Below are positions 1 to 7,241 of a stretch of 42,632 nt of DNA, in pieces. Position numbers and translations under genes: made by a program. The notes under the pieces are model-generated. The model was not told where the DNA came from. It made no database searches and saw nothing but the letters and a program-made list of their open reading frames with translations. The stretch's first letter is position 1, and every line of letters starts with the position of its first letter. The stretch spans positions 874 through 43,505 of the forward strand of contig MABF01000353.1 in assembly GCA_002163025.1 (NCBI GenBank), given 5' to 3'. This stretch comes from 'Osedax' symbiont bacterium Rs2_46_30_T18 (GTDB lineage: Bacteria > Pseudomonadota > Gammaproteobacteria > Pseudomonadales > Balneatricaceae).

Positions 1-170
1 TTTTCAAGTAGCCGAGCGCTACGTATGATCGCTTGCTGTTTACACTTTGTTTGCAGTGATCTACGGACATAAGATCGACCAAAAACGCTCAGTAAACTTT
101 GAGGAATACGTATGCGAAAATAAAGAACATTGTGTTTTGAGGATTCGATGTAACTAGGAAGTAAAGCCAT
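1..170 (-). CDS. Tyrosine-type site-specific recombinase (integrase), N-terminal part, runs off window
   Basis: An open frame of 56 codons starts at ATG 170-168 on the minus strand and has no stop before the window edge. The peptide begins MALLPSYIESSKHNVLYFR, then reads RIPQSLLSVFGR and VRRSLQTKCKQQAI. This is the N-terminal pattern of phage and genomic-island tyrosine recombinases: a short beta hairpin with a YFR core, a basic-proline RIP step, an LxxxFGRxxVRRSL segment and a basic helix (DUF6538-like arm/core-binding region). An AAGG lies 11 bases before the ATG. The catalytic R-H-R-Y domain would lie outside the window, so activity cannot be judged. The start is 82 bp past the 3' end of the SRP RNA gene, the usual place of an integrase next to its attachment site. 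The family call rests on pattern memory of about 56 residues. Confidence 0.72.
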   Translation of the reverse strand, partial: MALLPSYIESSKHNVLYFRIRIPQSLLSVFGRSYVRRSLQTKCKQQAIIRSARLLE

Positions 171-252
171 GTGTCCAACCTTGTGTCTAAGTTAAGCTGA
201 CATAGGGTAATTCATCTATAAAGGCTTTAAGTAACAACAAGATAGGGTGTTT

Positions 253-365
253 GGAAGCAGCTCCATCAGCCACATCCCGGCACACGAGTCGATCGCTGTG
301 GCTGCTCCCTTCCAGGCCTGACCAGGTTAACGATTTATCGTTGCGAGAGGACCGACAGAGCTACC
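253..365 (-). ncRNA. ffs: 4.5S / small bacterial signal recognition particle RNA
   Basis: On the minus strand the sequence contains the conserved SRP RNA core. The GNAR-type apical loop segment reads CAGGCCTGGAAGGGAGCAGCC (E. coli: CAGGTCCGGAAGGAAGCAGCC), followed by the GTGTGCCGGGATGTGGC element. The ends pair: GGTAGCTC (365-358) with GAGCTGCT (262-255). The length of about 113 nt equals the gammaproteobacterial 4.5S form without an Alu domain. The RNA binds Ffh to target inner-membrane proteins co-translationally. No T-rich terminator follows the 3' end, which is odd for this gene and fits replacement of the downstream DNA by an integrated element. The ends are placed from pairing and are good to a few bases. 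Confidence 0.95.
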
Positions 366-408
366 ATAGCTCAGCGATTGTTCCGCTTGTTCTCGATTGA
401 GAGCGCGC

Positions 409-436
409 AGTATACCAGCCTCAACTGATAATGCAA
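409..436 (-). promoter_or_regulatory. Sigma70 promoter of ffs
   Basis: On the minus strand TTGCAT (436-431) and TATACT (414-409) are separated by 16 bp and followed by a GCGCGC discriminator. The start would be near 402, leaving a leader of about 37 nt to be trimmed from the SRP RNA precursor. A GC-rich discriminator is typical of stringently controlled stable-RNA promoters. Confidence 0.75.
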
Positions 437-495
437 AAAGAAATTCAATAATTAAAAAAACTATTATTTCACAGCTATCTGGGCCAATTTTTTTC

Positions 496-1416
496 TTATT
501 TACTTTGTTTCACTGTGATTATTTTCTCTCTGATCCAACGGTGTAGCTGATCAGTATCAGAGCGGGCATGCCAGTATAAAAAGAACTCCGCTTTGGGTTT
601 AAACAGTTGTTTGGGCAGTGGCTTTATCACCACATCGCGGCCCTCGAACCAGCCATTAATTAGCTCTACCGGTAACATAAATAAAATATTCGTTCGCTCA
701 CAGTAGTCAACCACAGATAAGAAATGAGAAATCTTTAACACTACATTACGCTTAAGACCCATAGTTTCTAGTTGATCATCAATGAAAGTCGGTCCCTTAC
801 CGGTCAGTGTGACATAGCCATGCTCAGCTTTTAAGTATCTATCCAGGTCCAAATTGCCTTTTGCCAGCGGATTATTCTTCCCCATCATTACAGCCAGTTC
901 AGAATTGCCAAGTTTTGCACAGTGAAAGTACTCTTTGGCTCTGCTAGGAGCCATCCCCGACACCAACAAATCCACTTCACCACTGCCGAGCAATGCAAAA
1001 TAATCGGCGGGGTTAGAAGAAACTTCCAATCTGACTCGGGGTGCCTGCTGCAATATATCAGCGACTAACTCAGGCATATTAATCCAGCCTTCCAAATCGA
1101 CCCCGGCCAGCCTGATCGTCGACTTGTCAGTTGCTAAATCGAATTCAGGCTCACGTATAAATCTGGACATTGTCTGCAAAGTCAAGGTTAATTCAGTCGC
1201 TATCTTATTAGCTCTACTGGACAGACTATAGCCATCTACACCTTTTACTAGCAGCGGATCATTGAATAGCAGCCGCAGTCTTTGCAGGGCTCTGCTGACG
1301 GCTGACTGACTCATATGTAGACGCTCGGCTGCACGGGTAACGTGCTGCTCTTCCAACAAAACTTGAAGAATCGTCAGTAGATTTAAATCAACGGATCGTA
1401 AATTCACTTCACGCAT
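496..1416 (-). CDS. LysR-family transcriptional regulator
   Basis: A 306-residue protein of usual LysR length. The winged helix-turn-helix occupies residues 5-65 (VDLNLLTILQVLLEEQHVTR, then AAERLHMSQSAVSRALQRLR), followed by a periplasmic-binding-protein-like effector domain. The frame is open further upstream to 1626, but ATG 1416 is preferred: an AAAGGTG lies 10 bases before it and the HTH begins in the normal place. The adjacent in-frame ATG at 1425 sits directly against that ribosome binding site and is unlikely. The gene is divergent from the cytochrome b561-yceI pair across about 234 bp, so it is the natural candidate regulator of that pair. The effector is unknown. Confidence 0.9.
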   Translation of the reverse strand: MREVNLRSVDLNLLTILQVLLEEQHVTRAAERLHMSQSAVSRALQRLRLLFNDPLLVKGVDGYSLSSRANKIATELTLTLQTMSRFIREPEFDLATDKSTIRLAGVDLEGWINMPELVADILQQAPRVRLEVSSNPADYFALLGSGEVDLLVSGMAPSRAKEYFHCAKLGNSELAVMMGKNNPLAKGNLDLDRYLKAEHGYVTLTGKGPTFIDDQLETMGLKRNVVLKISHFLSVVDYCERTNILFMLPVELINGWFEGRDVVIKPLPKQLFKPKAEFFLYWHARSDTDQLHRWIREKIITVKQSK

Positions 1417-1650
1417 ACCAATCATCACCTTTATGCATTGGACGCACTGATAATATATGAATAGAGTGTTGCTGCATAGATGAGTAACAGGGAGACGCAG
1501 TAAAAGTACGATAGCTGCTCTGCAGCTCAATGCTACAACTAGCTTGGTGTAAAGTATTGTAAAGTTTGAGACAAATGCTTGCGAACTCGTTACATTGGTG
1601 AAACAACACGTCCACCTCAAGCCCAAACACTAGAAAACATATGGTTCACA

Positions 1651-2220
1651 ATGAGTTTTATTAAACATTACAAAAATAGCAAGATACAATTTGGCTGGAT
1701 TATAATTTTACTTCACTGGTTTTTAGCTATAGCTATCATAGGTTTATTTGCTTTAGGCCTGTATATGATGGAACTTAGTTACTACGATTCGTTCTATACA
1801 TTAGCACCGCAAATCCACGAGGCCATTGGGATTCTGGTCGCTGCTTTAATGGTATTTCGGTTGGTCTGGAAGGCAGTGAATGTCTCACCTGAACCGGCAG
1901 CGAGCAACAGCAGGTTTGTCAATCGAGCCAGCAACGCAGCACATAACTTAATGTATCTACTTATTTTTGTAGTACTGATTGCCGGGTTATTAATTTCTTT
2001 TGCCGGCGGTGCGGGAATAAAAATATTTGATTGGTTTGTTATTCCAGGGCCCGCCGAGTTTTTTAATAATCAGGCCACTACAGCAGGAGAAATACATCTG
2101 CTGGTAGCTTACGCATTGATGGCTTTAGTGACTCTACACACTCTAGCCGCTTTTAAACATCATATTATTGATAAAGACAACACGCTCAACAACATATTGG
2201 GCATTGAGGAGAAAAAATGA
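1651..2220 (+). CDS. Cytochrome b561 (CybB-type, four-helix di-haem membrane protein)
   Basis: A 189-residue membrane protein with four hydrophobic helices and the expected haem-ligand histidines: LLHW in helix 1, PQIHEAIG at the start of helix 2, NAAHNLMY before helix 3, and GEIHLL and TLHTLAAFKHH around helix 4. CybB-type proteins carry electrons between ubiquinol and periplasmic or membrane acceptors. ATG 1651 is the first Met fitting the family N-terminus (MSFIKHYKNS); the Shine-Dalgarno is weak, and the upstream extension to TTG 1579 is not family-like. The stop overlaps the start of the next gene (ATGA), so the two are translationally coupled. b561 genes next to YceI genes are a known recurrent pairing. 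Confidence 0.9.
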   Translation: MSFIKHYKNSKIQFGWIIILLHWFLAIAIIGLFALGLYMMELSYYDSFYTLAPQIHEAIGILVAALMVFRLVWKAVNVSPEPAASNSRFVNRASNAAHNLMYLLIFVVLIAGLLISFAGGAGIKIFDWFVIPGPAEFFNNQATTAGEIHLLVAYALMALVTLHTLAAFKHHIIDKDNTLNNILGIEEKK

Positions 2221-2801
2221 AAGCATTAATAAAGACCACCTTACTGGCTGCAACGCTGGCGACTGTTAGCCCATTATCCTTCGCTGCCGACTATATAATA
2301 GACGACCCATCAGCCGGTGCTCATTCACAGATAGATGTAAAAGTTAAGCATATTGGCGTCAGCTGGGTTAAAGGACGTTTTAACAATTTTTCCGGAACAT
2401 TTAGTTACGACAAAAACAAGCCGAATGATTCGAAGATAAATGTCACTTTAGACGCGCAAAGCTTCGATTCCAATCACGCCAAGCGCGATAAGCATGTCAT
2501 GAGCGCTGATTTCTTAGACGCTGGAAAATATCCAACCGCAACATTTACCAGTAGTAACATTCAAGACATTGGCAATGGAAAAGTGAATGTCACCGGTGAT
2601 TTGAACTTACACGGTGTTACTAAATCAATCACTTTCGACGCACTGTTAATTGGTGAAGGGGACTCTCCATGGGGAGATTACCGCGCTGGTTTTGAGGGAA
2701 CTGTCGATTTGAAATTTGCTGACTTTGAAATTGATACTGTCAAATACGGCGTTAACGAGTTCACTATGAACATGTTTTTTGAAGGTAAAACGTCTAAGTA
2801 A
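2217..2801 (+). CDS. YceI-family periplasmic lipid-binding protein
   Basis: A 194-residue protein with a signal peptide (MKALIKTTLLAATLATVSPL, likely cut after SFA at residue 23). The mature part begins ADYIIDDPSAGAHSQIDVKV. YceI landmarks follow: VKGRFNNFSGTFSYD, a DAQSFDSNHAKRDKHVMSAD segment and FLDAGKYPTATFTS, then GDLNLHGVTKSI. The family forms a lipocalin-like barrel that binds polyisoprenoids such as ubiquinone precursors in the periplasm. Coupling to cytochrome b561 by a 4-base overlap suggests a joint role in periplasmic electron transfer or isoprenoid handling. The precise function is not established for the family. Confidence 0.92.
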   Translation: MKALIKTTLLAATLATVSPLSFAADYIIDDPSAGAHSQIDVKVKHIGVSWVKGRFNNFSGTFSYDKNKPNDSKINVTLDAQSFDSNHAKRDKHVMSADFLDAGKYPTATFTSSNIQDIGNGKVNVTGDLNLHGVTKSITFDALLIGEGDSPWGDYRAGFEGTVDLKFADFEIDTVKYGVNEFTMNMFFEGKTSK

Positions 2802-2848
2802 TAATAGCCAGGTTGCTGTTATCCTCACAGCAAAATGAATACCCGGGC

Positions 2849-2886
2849 GGCTAGTCTAATAGATGACTTTCACTATTAGATTAGCC
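2849..2886 (+). terminator. Stem-loop after yceI, possible terminator
   Basis: GGCTAGTCTAATAG (2849-2862) pairs with CTATTAGATTAGCC (2873-2886) over 14 bp with one G-U pair and a 10-base loop. The following bases (acctgttta) are not a real T run, so it may be a weak terminator or a transcript-end stabiliser for the b561-yceI operon. Confidence 0.45.
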
Positions 2887-3021
2887 ACCTGTTTATTGGA
2901 TTACCCTTCTATACCCGCTGCACTACCACTAAAATTCTTATAGCTCACAACAGTGTTTCCACGTAGAATCCCCCGGCACTTAAGTGCTAACATCTTCAAA
3001 AACTCATCTAGTGGCAAATTA

Positions 3022-3381
3022 ATGTTATATGTATTACCTGATTCGGCCGGCGATATACTGGTACTGCAAGCGTCCGAAATTCTCAGCGAGACAGATTATC
3101 AAGACGTTTTTCTCGAGCAGATAAAAAAACAACTAAAACCTAAGCATAAATTAAGAGTTCTGTTGTATTTAGACCACCAACTTAACAGCATTGAATCACC
3201 TTCAAGTTGGTGTGTAGAGCGCTTCTATATGAATTGTCAAGTAGAGATAGCGAGAGTAGCTGTAGTCTCAAACGGCGACTGGTCGCAGTGGAGCGCTACT
3301 TTTTCCAGTGACAACGTTAGGCATTTTCAGGTCACTGAATTTTTGCAGGCACTGCATTGGACTGATGAGCCGGACCTCTAA
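3022..3381 (+). CDS. SpoIIAA-like (STAS/CRAL-TRIO-fold) small protein
   Basis: A 119-residue protein when started at ATG 3022; the frame is open back to GTG 2953. The pattern matches the SpoIIAA-like family: a short beta start (MLYVLPDSAGDILVLQASEI), LSETDYQDVFLEQIKKQL, then HKLRVLLYLD, ARVAVVSNGDWSQW and a final FLQALHW. These proteins are related to anti-sigma-factor antagonists but lack the phospho-serine signature, and their role is unknown. It ends 50 bp from the convergent SulP gene. SulP proteins themselves carry a C-terminal STAS domain, so the proximity is curious but may be chance. No strong ribosome binding site is seen. Confidence 0.7.
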   Translation: MLYVLPDSAGDILVLQASEILSETDYQDVFLEQIKKQLKPKHKLRVLLYLDHQLNSIESPSSWCVERFYMNCQVEIARVAVVSNGDWSQWSATFSSDNVRHFQVTEFLQALHWTDEPDL

Positions 3382-3430
3382 CAGACCTTCAAAGCCCCCT
3401 TTAACGGCAACTTCAATGCTATACATTGCA

Positions 3431-5152
3431 CTAATCGTATTTAGCGCATTCTTTAAATACGTGTTGCTGGCAATTTTCACAGATATCGGGTCGCAGCTGT
3501 ACAAAGATATCTTCAATCGCCTTGCGTTTGCTGTCATAAAAGCATTCTTTTGCGATCGCCGGTGTTAGGCCTAACTTGAAAGCACGCTGTTTAACCAGCG
3601 GCTTCATAGCAAAAAAGTATAGGCCGCCCCCTTTTGCTTTAAGCTTCCTATCCAAACTGATCAGTAAATCAGTACCGCTCAAATCAATAAAATTTATTCC
3701 ACCGCAAATAACTAAAATCCTGCTGACACCTGGCTGGTTCAAAATGGTCTCAATGCGATTTTGGATATGATTAACTGATCCGAAATAAATCGACATATCT
3801 ATACGCAGTACCCTTAACTGGGGGCATTGATATCCAGGATGAAGAGTAGCTTCAACAAAGCGGTGTTGTTCAATGTTAAGTGACATCTCGGTAATTTCAG
3901 GGGTGGAGGTCTTTGCCAGAAATAAAATTAGCGACACCATCACCCCTAAATAAATGGCAAACTCCAGCTCCAGAAACAAAGTTGAGAAAAAAGTAATCAG
4001 CAGTACCGACGATTCTGCTTTACTGGTGCTTAAAATCTTTTTTATATGTGCAAAATCGACTAAATTATAAGCAACTATTAATATTACACCGCCCATGGCA
4101 GCGACAGGCAAATATGCTGTCAGAGGAGCAACTAACAGTACGATAAAGATTAATAAAATAGCGGCAAAAATAGCTGATAATCCTGATTTCGCCCCCGCTG
4201 CATAGTTAACTCCTGAACGGGTAAAAGAACCTGAGCCGGCGTAGCAAGAAAAAAAACTGCCCACTATATTTGACAGGCCCTGGCCGATAAACTCTTGATT
4301 AGGGTAGATACGTTGATGTGATTTAATGGCGATAGCTCGGCTGATTGAAACGGCTTCAATCAGCCCCAGTAGCGCGATGGCAAATGCTTCAGGGGCCAGT
4401 TGCCGCAAAGTATGCAATGACAGGTCGGGCATGGATAAGGGTGGTAGTCCCGCTGGGATTGCACCGACTAAGGTAATTCCAGCATCGCTGCCGATAGCGA
4501 GCGCCAGCAGGCTACCTGCTACCATGGCCACTAATAAGTTTGGTAATTTGGGCCAGTATTTCTTTACCAGTATGGCAACCGACAAAGTCCCTAAGCCGAC
4601 ACTAACCACCGACCAGTTGAGAGATTCTATGTGACTAAAGGTCGCTAGCCAGCTCTGAAAAAATGACTGGCCGTTTTGCCCGTCAATAGCGGTAATATGC
4701 TGAACTTGGCTGGTTGCTATCAATATTGCTGCACCGGCAGTAAAGCCTATAACCACTGTATGCGATACAAAATCGACCAATTTCCCTAGCCTGGCCAGGC
4801 CAAAGGCCAATTGATAGACTCCTGCCATTAGCGTAAGTGTTAATGCCATGGAAATAAACTGCTCACTGCCAGGCTCGGCATAGCCGCTTATGGAAGAGAA
4901 AACAACGATTGAGATAGCGGTGGTTGGACCCGATATTAAATGTTTTGATGATCCAAACAGTGCCGCTATAACAGGGGTCACCATCGCGGTATACAAGCCA
5001 TATTCCGGCGGTAAACCTGCAATAGTGGCAAAGGCAACACCTTGAGGTAACACAATCACTGCACCGGTCAAACCGGCAATAAAGTCCGCTTTTATATCAC
5101 TGAGAGTTAAGTACTTAAACCAGACTAAAAAGGGGAAAAAATGATTTTTCAT
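3431..5152 (-). CDS. SulP-family inorganic anion transporter with STAS domain
   Basis: A protein of about 573 residues with the SulP layout: 10-14 hydrophobic helices, then a cytoplasmic STAS domain over roughly the last 130 residues. Landmarks are the N-terminal DFIAGLTGAVIVLPQGVAFA, a PPEYGLYTAMVTPVIAALFG segment, SSKHLISGPTTA, and NIVGSFFSCYAGSGSFTRSG in the middle. The STAS part includes ILVICGGINFIDLSGTDLL. SulP proteins move sulfate, bicarbonate or other anions with Na+ or H+; the substrate cannot be read from sequence. The tail is cysteine-containing (CENCQQHVFKEC). ATG 5152 is preferred to TTG 5170 because it is the first ATG, although neither has a strong ribosome binding site. Confidence 0.9.
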   Translation of the reverse strand: MKNHFFPFLVWFKYLTLSDIKADFIAGLTGAVIVLPQGVAFATIAGLPPEYGLYTAMVTPVIAALFGSSKHLISGPTTAISIVVFSSISGYAEPGSEQFISMALTLTLMAGVYQLAFGLARLGKLVDFVSHTVVIGFTAGAAILIATSQVQHITAIDGQNGQSFFQSWLATFSHIESLNWSVVSVGLGTLSVAILVKKYWPKLPNLLVAMVAGSLLALAIGSDAGITLVGAIPAGLPPLSMPDLSLHTLRQLAPEAFAIALLGLIEAVSISRAIAIKSHQRIYPNQEFIGQGLSNIVGSFFSCYAGSGSFTRSGVNYAAGAKSGLSAIFAAILLIFIVLLVAPLTAYLPVAAMGGVILIVAYNLVDFAHIKKILSTSKAESSVLLITFFSTLFLELEFAIYLGVMVSLILFLAKTSTPEITEMSLNIEQHRFVEATLHPGYQCPQLRVLRIDMSIYFGSVNHIQNRIETILNQPGVSRILVICGGINFIDLSGTDLLISLDRKLKAKGGGLYFFAMKPLVKQRAFKLGLTPAIAKECFYDSKRKAIEDIFVQLRPDICENCQQHVFKECAKYD

Positions 5153-5398
5153 CCATACACCAAATAACAACTACCAATGTTTCAACTCTAAACAAACTCA
5201 AGGGTTAGTTCTAGAATGTTAATAATACTAATGAATATATGAACTACTAAAACGCTTTCTGGGAATATCCAGCAAGGCAACCCATAAACCTAAATTGCAA
5301 CTCGCCCACGCTTAAGCATTACAAGCCAGAGACGGCTCAGTTTAAAGAGCCAATTACTGAATATTTAAGGGCCAATTGAAGAAGGTGTGAACAATTGC

Positions 5399-5869
5399 TT
5401 ATTTACAGCCAAGCGAAAAGTGTCCATCGTGGTGGAATTGAATCACTTCACTTCTGCGCTTGCCTATCAATATAGGACCATTGTCTAAAAATAAGAAGTT
5501 CTTCCAGTGCCTGGAGAATATTTCCCAGGTTGTTTCAATCATGTTGTCTGCGTGATAGCAAAAATAAACAACAGTATTGCCTTCCCAGTCGATAAAATCT
5601 TCTATCTGCTCAGGCAAATCCAGCTCATCGCTTTCCCATTGAGATTGCCATTGTGCTTGTTGACTCCAGGTAGACTGTTTGGCTGGCCAATCATCAGCCT
5701 CAAACATGTCCGGATGGTTGGCATTTTTACTGATCAGTTGATGCCAGATTTGCGAAGAAGAATTCTCAGCCAAAGGCCTGATCAGTTGCAGAATATCGTC
5801 TTCGACAGGAAGGTCTCGATGCTTAAAAAACCATGCATAACGATAATTGTTTAAGGATATATATTCCAT
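5399..5869 (-). CDS. DUF2947 family protein
   Basis: A 156-residue soluble protein rich in Trp and acidic residues. It carries the features I associate with DUF2947 of Vibrio and Shewanella relatives: a start MEYISLNNYRYAWFFKHRDL, HPDMFEADDWP, the block DWEGNTVVYFCYHADNMIET and NFLFLDNGPILIGKRR. No catalytic motif is evident and no function is known. It stands alone between SulP and a divergent small gene. Confidence 0.75.
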   Translation of the reverse strand: MEYISLNNYRYAWFFKHRDLPVEDDILQLIRPLAENSSSQIWHQLISKNANHPDMFEADDWPAKQSTWSQQAQWQSQWESDELDLPEQIEDFIDWEGNTVVYFCYHADNMIETTWEIFSRHWKNFLFLDNGPILIGKRRSEVIQFHHDGHFSLGCK

Positions 5870-5955
5870 TTCAACTCACAGTTCAAAAATTTGTACTATT
5901 ATATCTGAATTAGTCCTATTTCTGGGCTAAACATCCATAAAAACAGCTTAGGTTT

Positions 5956-5984
5956 TTTTCATTACCCCTAAATTAAGGCATAAT
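5956..5984 (+). promoter_or_regulatory. Putative sigma70 promoter placing the start at or next to the ATG
   Basis: TTTTCA (5956-5961) and CATAAT (5979-5984) are 17 bp apart, and the ATG of the next gene begins 8 bases after the -10. The predicted start would be at 5991-5992, giving a leaderless or near-leaderless mRNA. The AAGG at 5975-5978 would then not be transcribed. Confidence 0.4.
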
Positions 5985-5991
5985 ATACGCC

Positions 5992-6312
5992 ATGATAAAA
6001 CGACCCAGTAAATCTGAAATAAGAAACTCCCTCGACGCTCAAGTAAATGAGTATCTGAATCAGGGTGGTCAGATAAAGCAGTTTGAACAGGGGGACAGTT
6101 CTCTGATCGACGGCAAGTACGATCGAAATCAATTTGTCTACGGATTGCCTAAACAGCAGCGAACACCTATTTCTGAAACATTAAATGTCATAGATAGACG
6201 CAGAAAACAGCACCTCCCAACGCTTTGCACAAAACCAAAACTACGTCGGGTGAAAAAAACTATTTACGACGATTTTGGTGAACCACTGCGTGAAGTTTGG
6301 GTAGACAGCTAA
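5992..6312 (+). CDS. Small uncharacterised basic protein
   Basis: A 106-residue protein, not confidently recognised. It has a helical N-terminus (SEIRNSLDAQVNEYLNQGG) followed by QIKQFEQGDSSLIDGKYDRN, then a polar basic middle (RRRKQHLP) and the end DDFGEPLREVWVDS. The YLxxGGxI element resembles the C-terminal motif of small RNA-polymerase- or ribosome-associated proteins of pseudomonads such as SutA, but the resemblance is short and only suggestive. There is no signal peptide or membrane segment. The start lies 8 bases after a candidate -10, so the mRNA may be leaderless. Confidence 0.65.
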   Translation: MIKRPSKSEIRNSLDAQVNEYLNQGGQIKQFEQGDSSLIDGKYDRNQFVYGLPKQQRTPISETLNVIDRRRKQHLPTLCTKPKLRRVKKTIYDDFGEPLREVWVDS

Positions 6313-6640
6313 CCCCTGCCCCCTGTAACAACCAAAAACAATGAAAACTCATCCTACTGCCACCACAAAATATCGCCATAAAATTCAACTGCTTAATAAC
6401 ATTTGTGGATATCATATATGATCTGCAACAAGTTTAGTGTGAATAATTTCGATCAGCACTCCCCTTTCAACTTAAATAGCGCTATAGTGAAATTACTAGT
6501 CGTAACTAGTATTAAGTTTTACGAAATTTAACTTCAAGGAGAAGTGGTAACCTTACAGCCGTCTCAATAACGGCTCACTGAAAATAACCTGTACTTAGCT
6601 TTAAGTGTCCAGATAAATACAGAACAGTAAGGAATAACAA
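6313..6640 (+). promoter_or_regulatory. hpf upstream region and structured leader
   Basis: No gene is seen in these 328 bp. Near the 3' end are two small stem-loops: ACTTC-AAGGA-GAAGT (6531-6545), which displays AAGGA in a 5-base loop, and AGCCGT-7 nt-ACGGCT (6557-6575). The AAGGA hairpin looks like a CsrA/RsmA target (GGA in a loop). The real hpf ribosome binding site (AAGGA about 7 bases before ATG 6641) is a second GGA. The promoter was not located with confidence. Confidence 0.4.
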
Positions 6641-7006
6641 ATGATCATAAACATTACACACCGTAACGATAAAGTTTCTCCCGCCGTAAAAGACAAGATC
6701 GAGTCCTGGCTTAAACACAGCCAACATCGCTATGACATTATTAATAGTGCCCAGATCACCATAGACTCCATAGAGCGCGCCGATGCTATAGAGGCTACTT
6801 TGCATACCAATGGTAAAGAAATATATGCAAAAACCAGCGCCCCTAACCTGTTCGCTGCTATTGACTCCCTGACCGATAAAATCGATCGACAACTGGCGAA
6901 GGCCAAAGAAAAAATGTCTGCTAAAAAAGGTGGCCCGAGACATTTAGAGCCAATTCCAGAACCTATTAGCGAAGCCGAATTAGAGGCCATGGCTCTAGAA
7001 GAGTAA
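6641..7006 (+). CDS. hpf: Ribosome hibernation-promoting factor (HPF/YfiA family, short form)
   Basis: A 121-residue HPF/RaiA-family protein. The beta-alpha-beta-beta-beta-alpha fold is visible: MIINITHRNDKVSPAVKDKI, a DSIERADAIEATLHTNGKEI strand pair, then SAPNLFAAIDSLTDKIDRQL and a Lys-rich helix end. There is an acidic tail of about 25 residues (PIPEPISEAELEAMALEE), somewhat like the tail of YfiA. It lacks the extra C-terminal domain of long HPF. Such proteins bind the 30S decoding site in stationary phase and silence ribosomes. The ribosome binding site AAGGA is strong. Unlike many Gammaproteobacteria the gene is not beside rpoN-ptsN. The upstream leader may be post-transcriptionally controlled. 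Confidence 0.9.
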   Translation: MIINITHRNDKVSPAVKDKIESWLKHSQHRYDIINSAQITIDSIERADAIEATLHTNGKEIYAKTSAPNLFAAIDSLTDKIDRQLAKAKEKMSAKKGGPRHLEPIPEPISEAELEAMALEE

Positions 7007-7014
7007 CTGAGGCA

Positions 7015-7042
7015 TCCCGAAACCGCTTCTTTGGTTTCGGGA
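7015..7042 (+). terminator. Strong stem-loop after hpf
   Basis: TCCCGAAACC (7015-7024) pairs perfectly with GGTTTCGGGA (7033-7042) around an 8-base loop. No T run follows in the + direction, so termination is less certain than the hairpin itself. Confidence 0.55.
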
Positions 7043-7152
7043 GTACAGCTATCATACATACTTGGCGTCTGCGATTTTTTTATAACTCTTTTGTATTAAC
7101 TTATTCCTTTAATATTAGCAATAGTTAGCAGTGTTATTGATGCGAATAATCG

Positions 7153-7181
7153 TTGACATGCTCTGGTAAAAGCCCTATTCT
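7153..7181 (+). promoter_or_regulatory. Sigma70 promoter of the flavodoxin gene
   Basis: A perfect -35 TTGACA (7153-7158), a 17-bp spacer and -10 TATTCT (7176-7181). The expected start is about 7188, directly before the Fur box, with the GTG start codon 54 bases further on. Confidence 0.8.
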
Positions 7182-7190
7182 GCGCCTGCA

Positions 7191-7209
7191 ACCAATGATA
7201 ATCATTATT
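7191..7209 (+). promoter_or_regulatory. Fur box
   Basis: Fifteen consecutive bases (AATGATAATCATTAT, 7194-7208) match the core of the 19-bp Fur consensus GATAATGATAATCATTATC; the mismatches are only at the ends. It sits on the predicted transcription start, where Fe-Fur would block initiation. Confidence 0.85.
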
Positions 7210-7241
7210 ATTTAGACAATTTAATACTATTAGGATCTACA

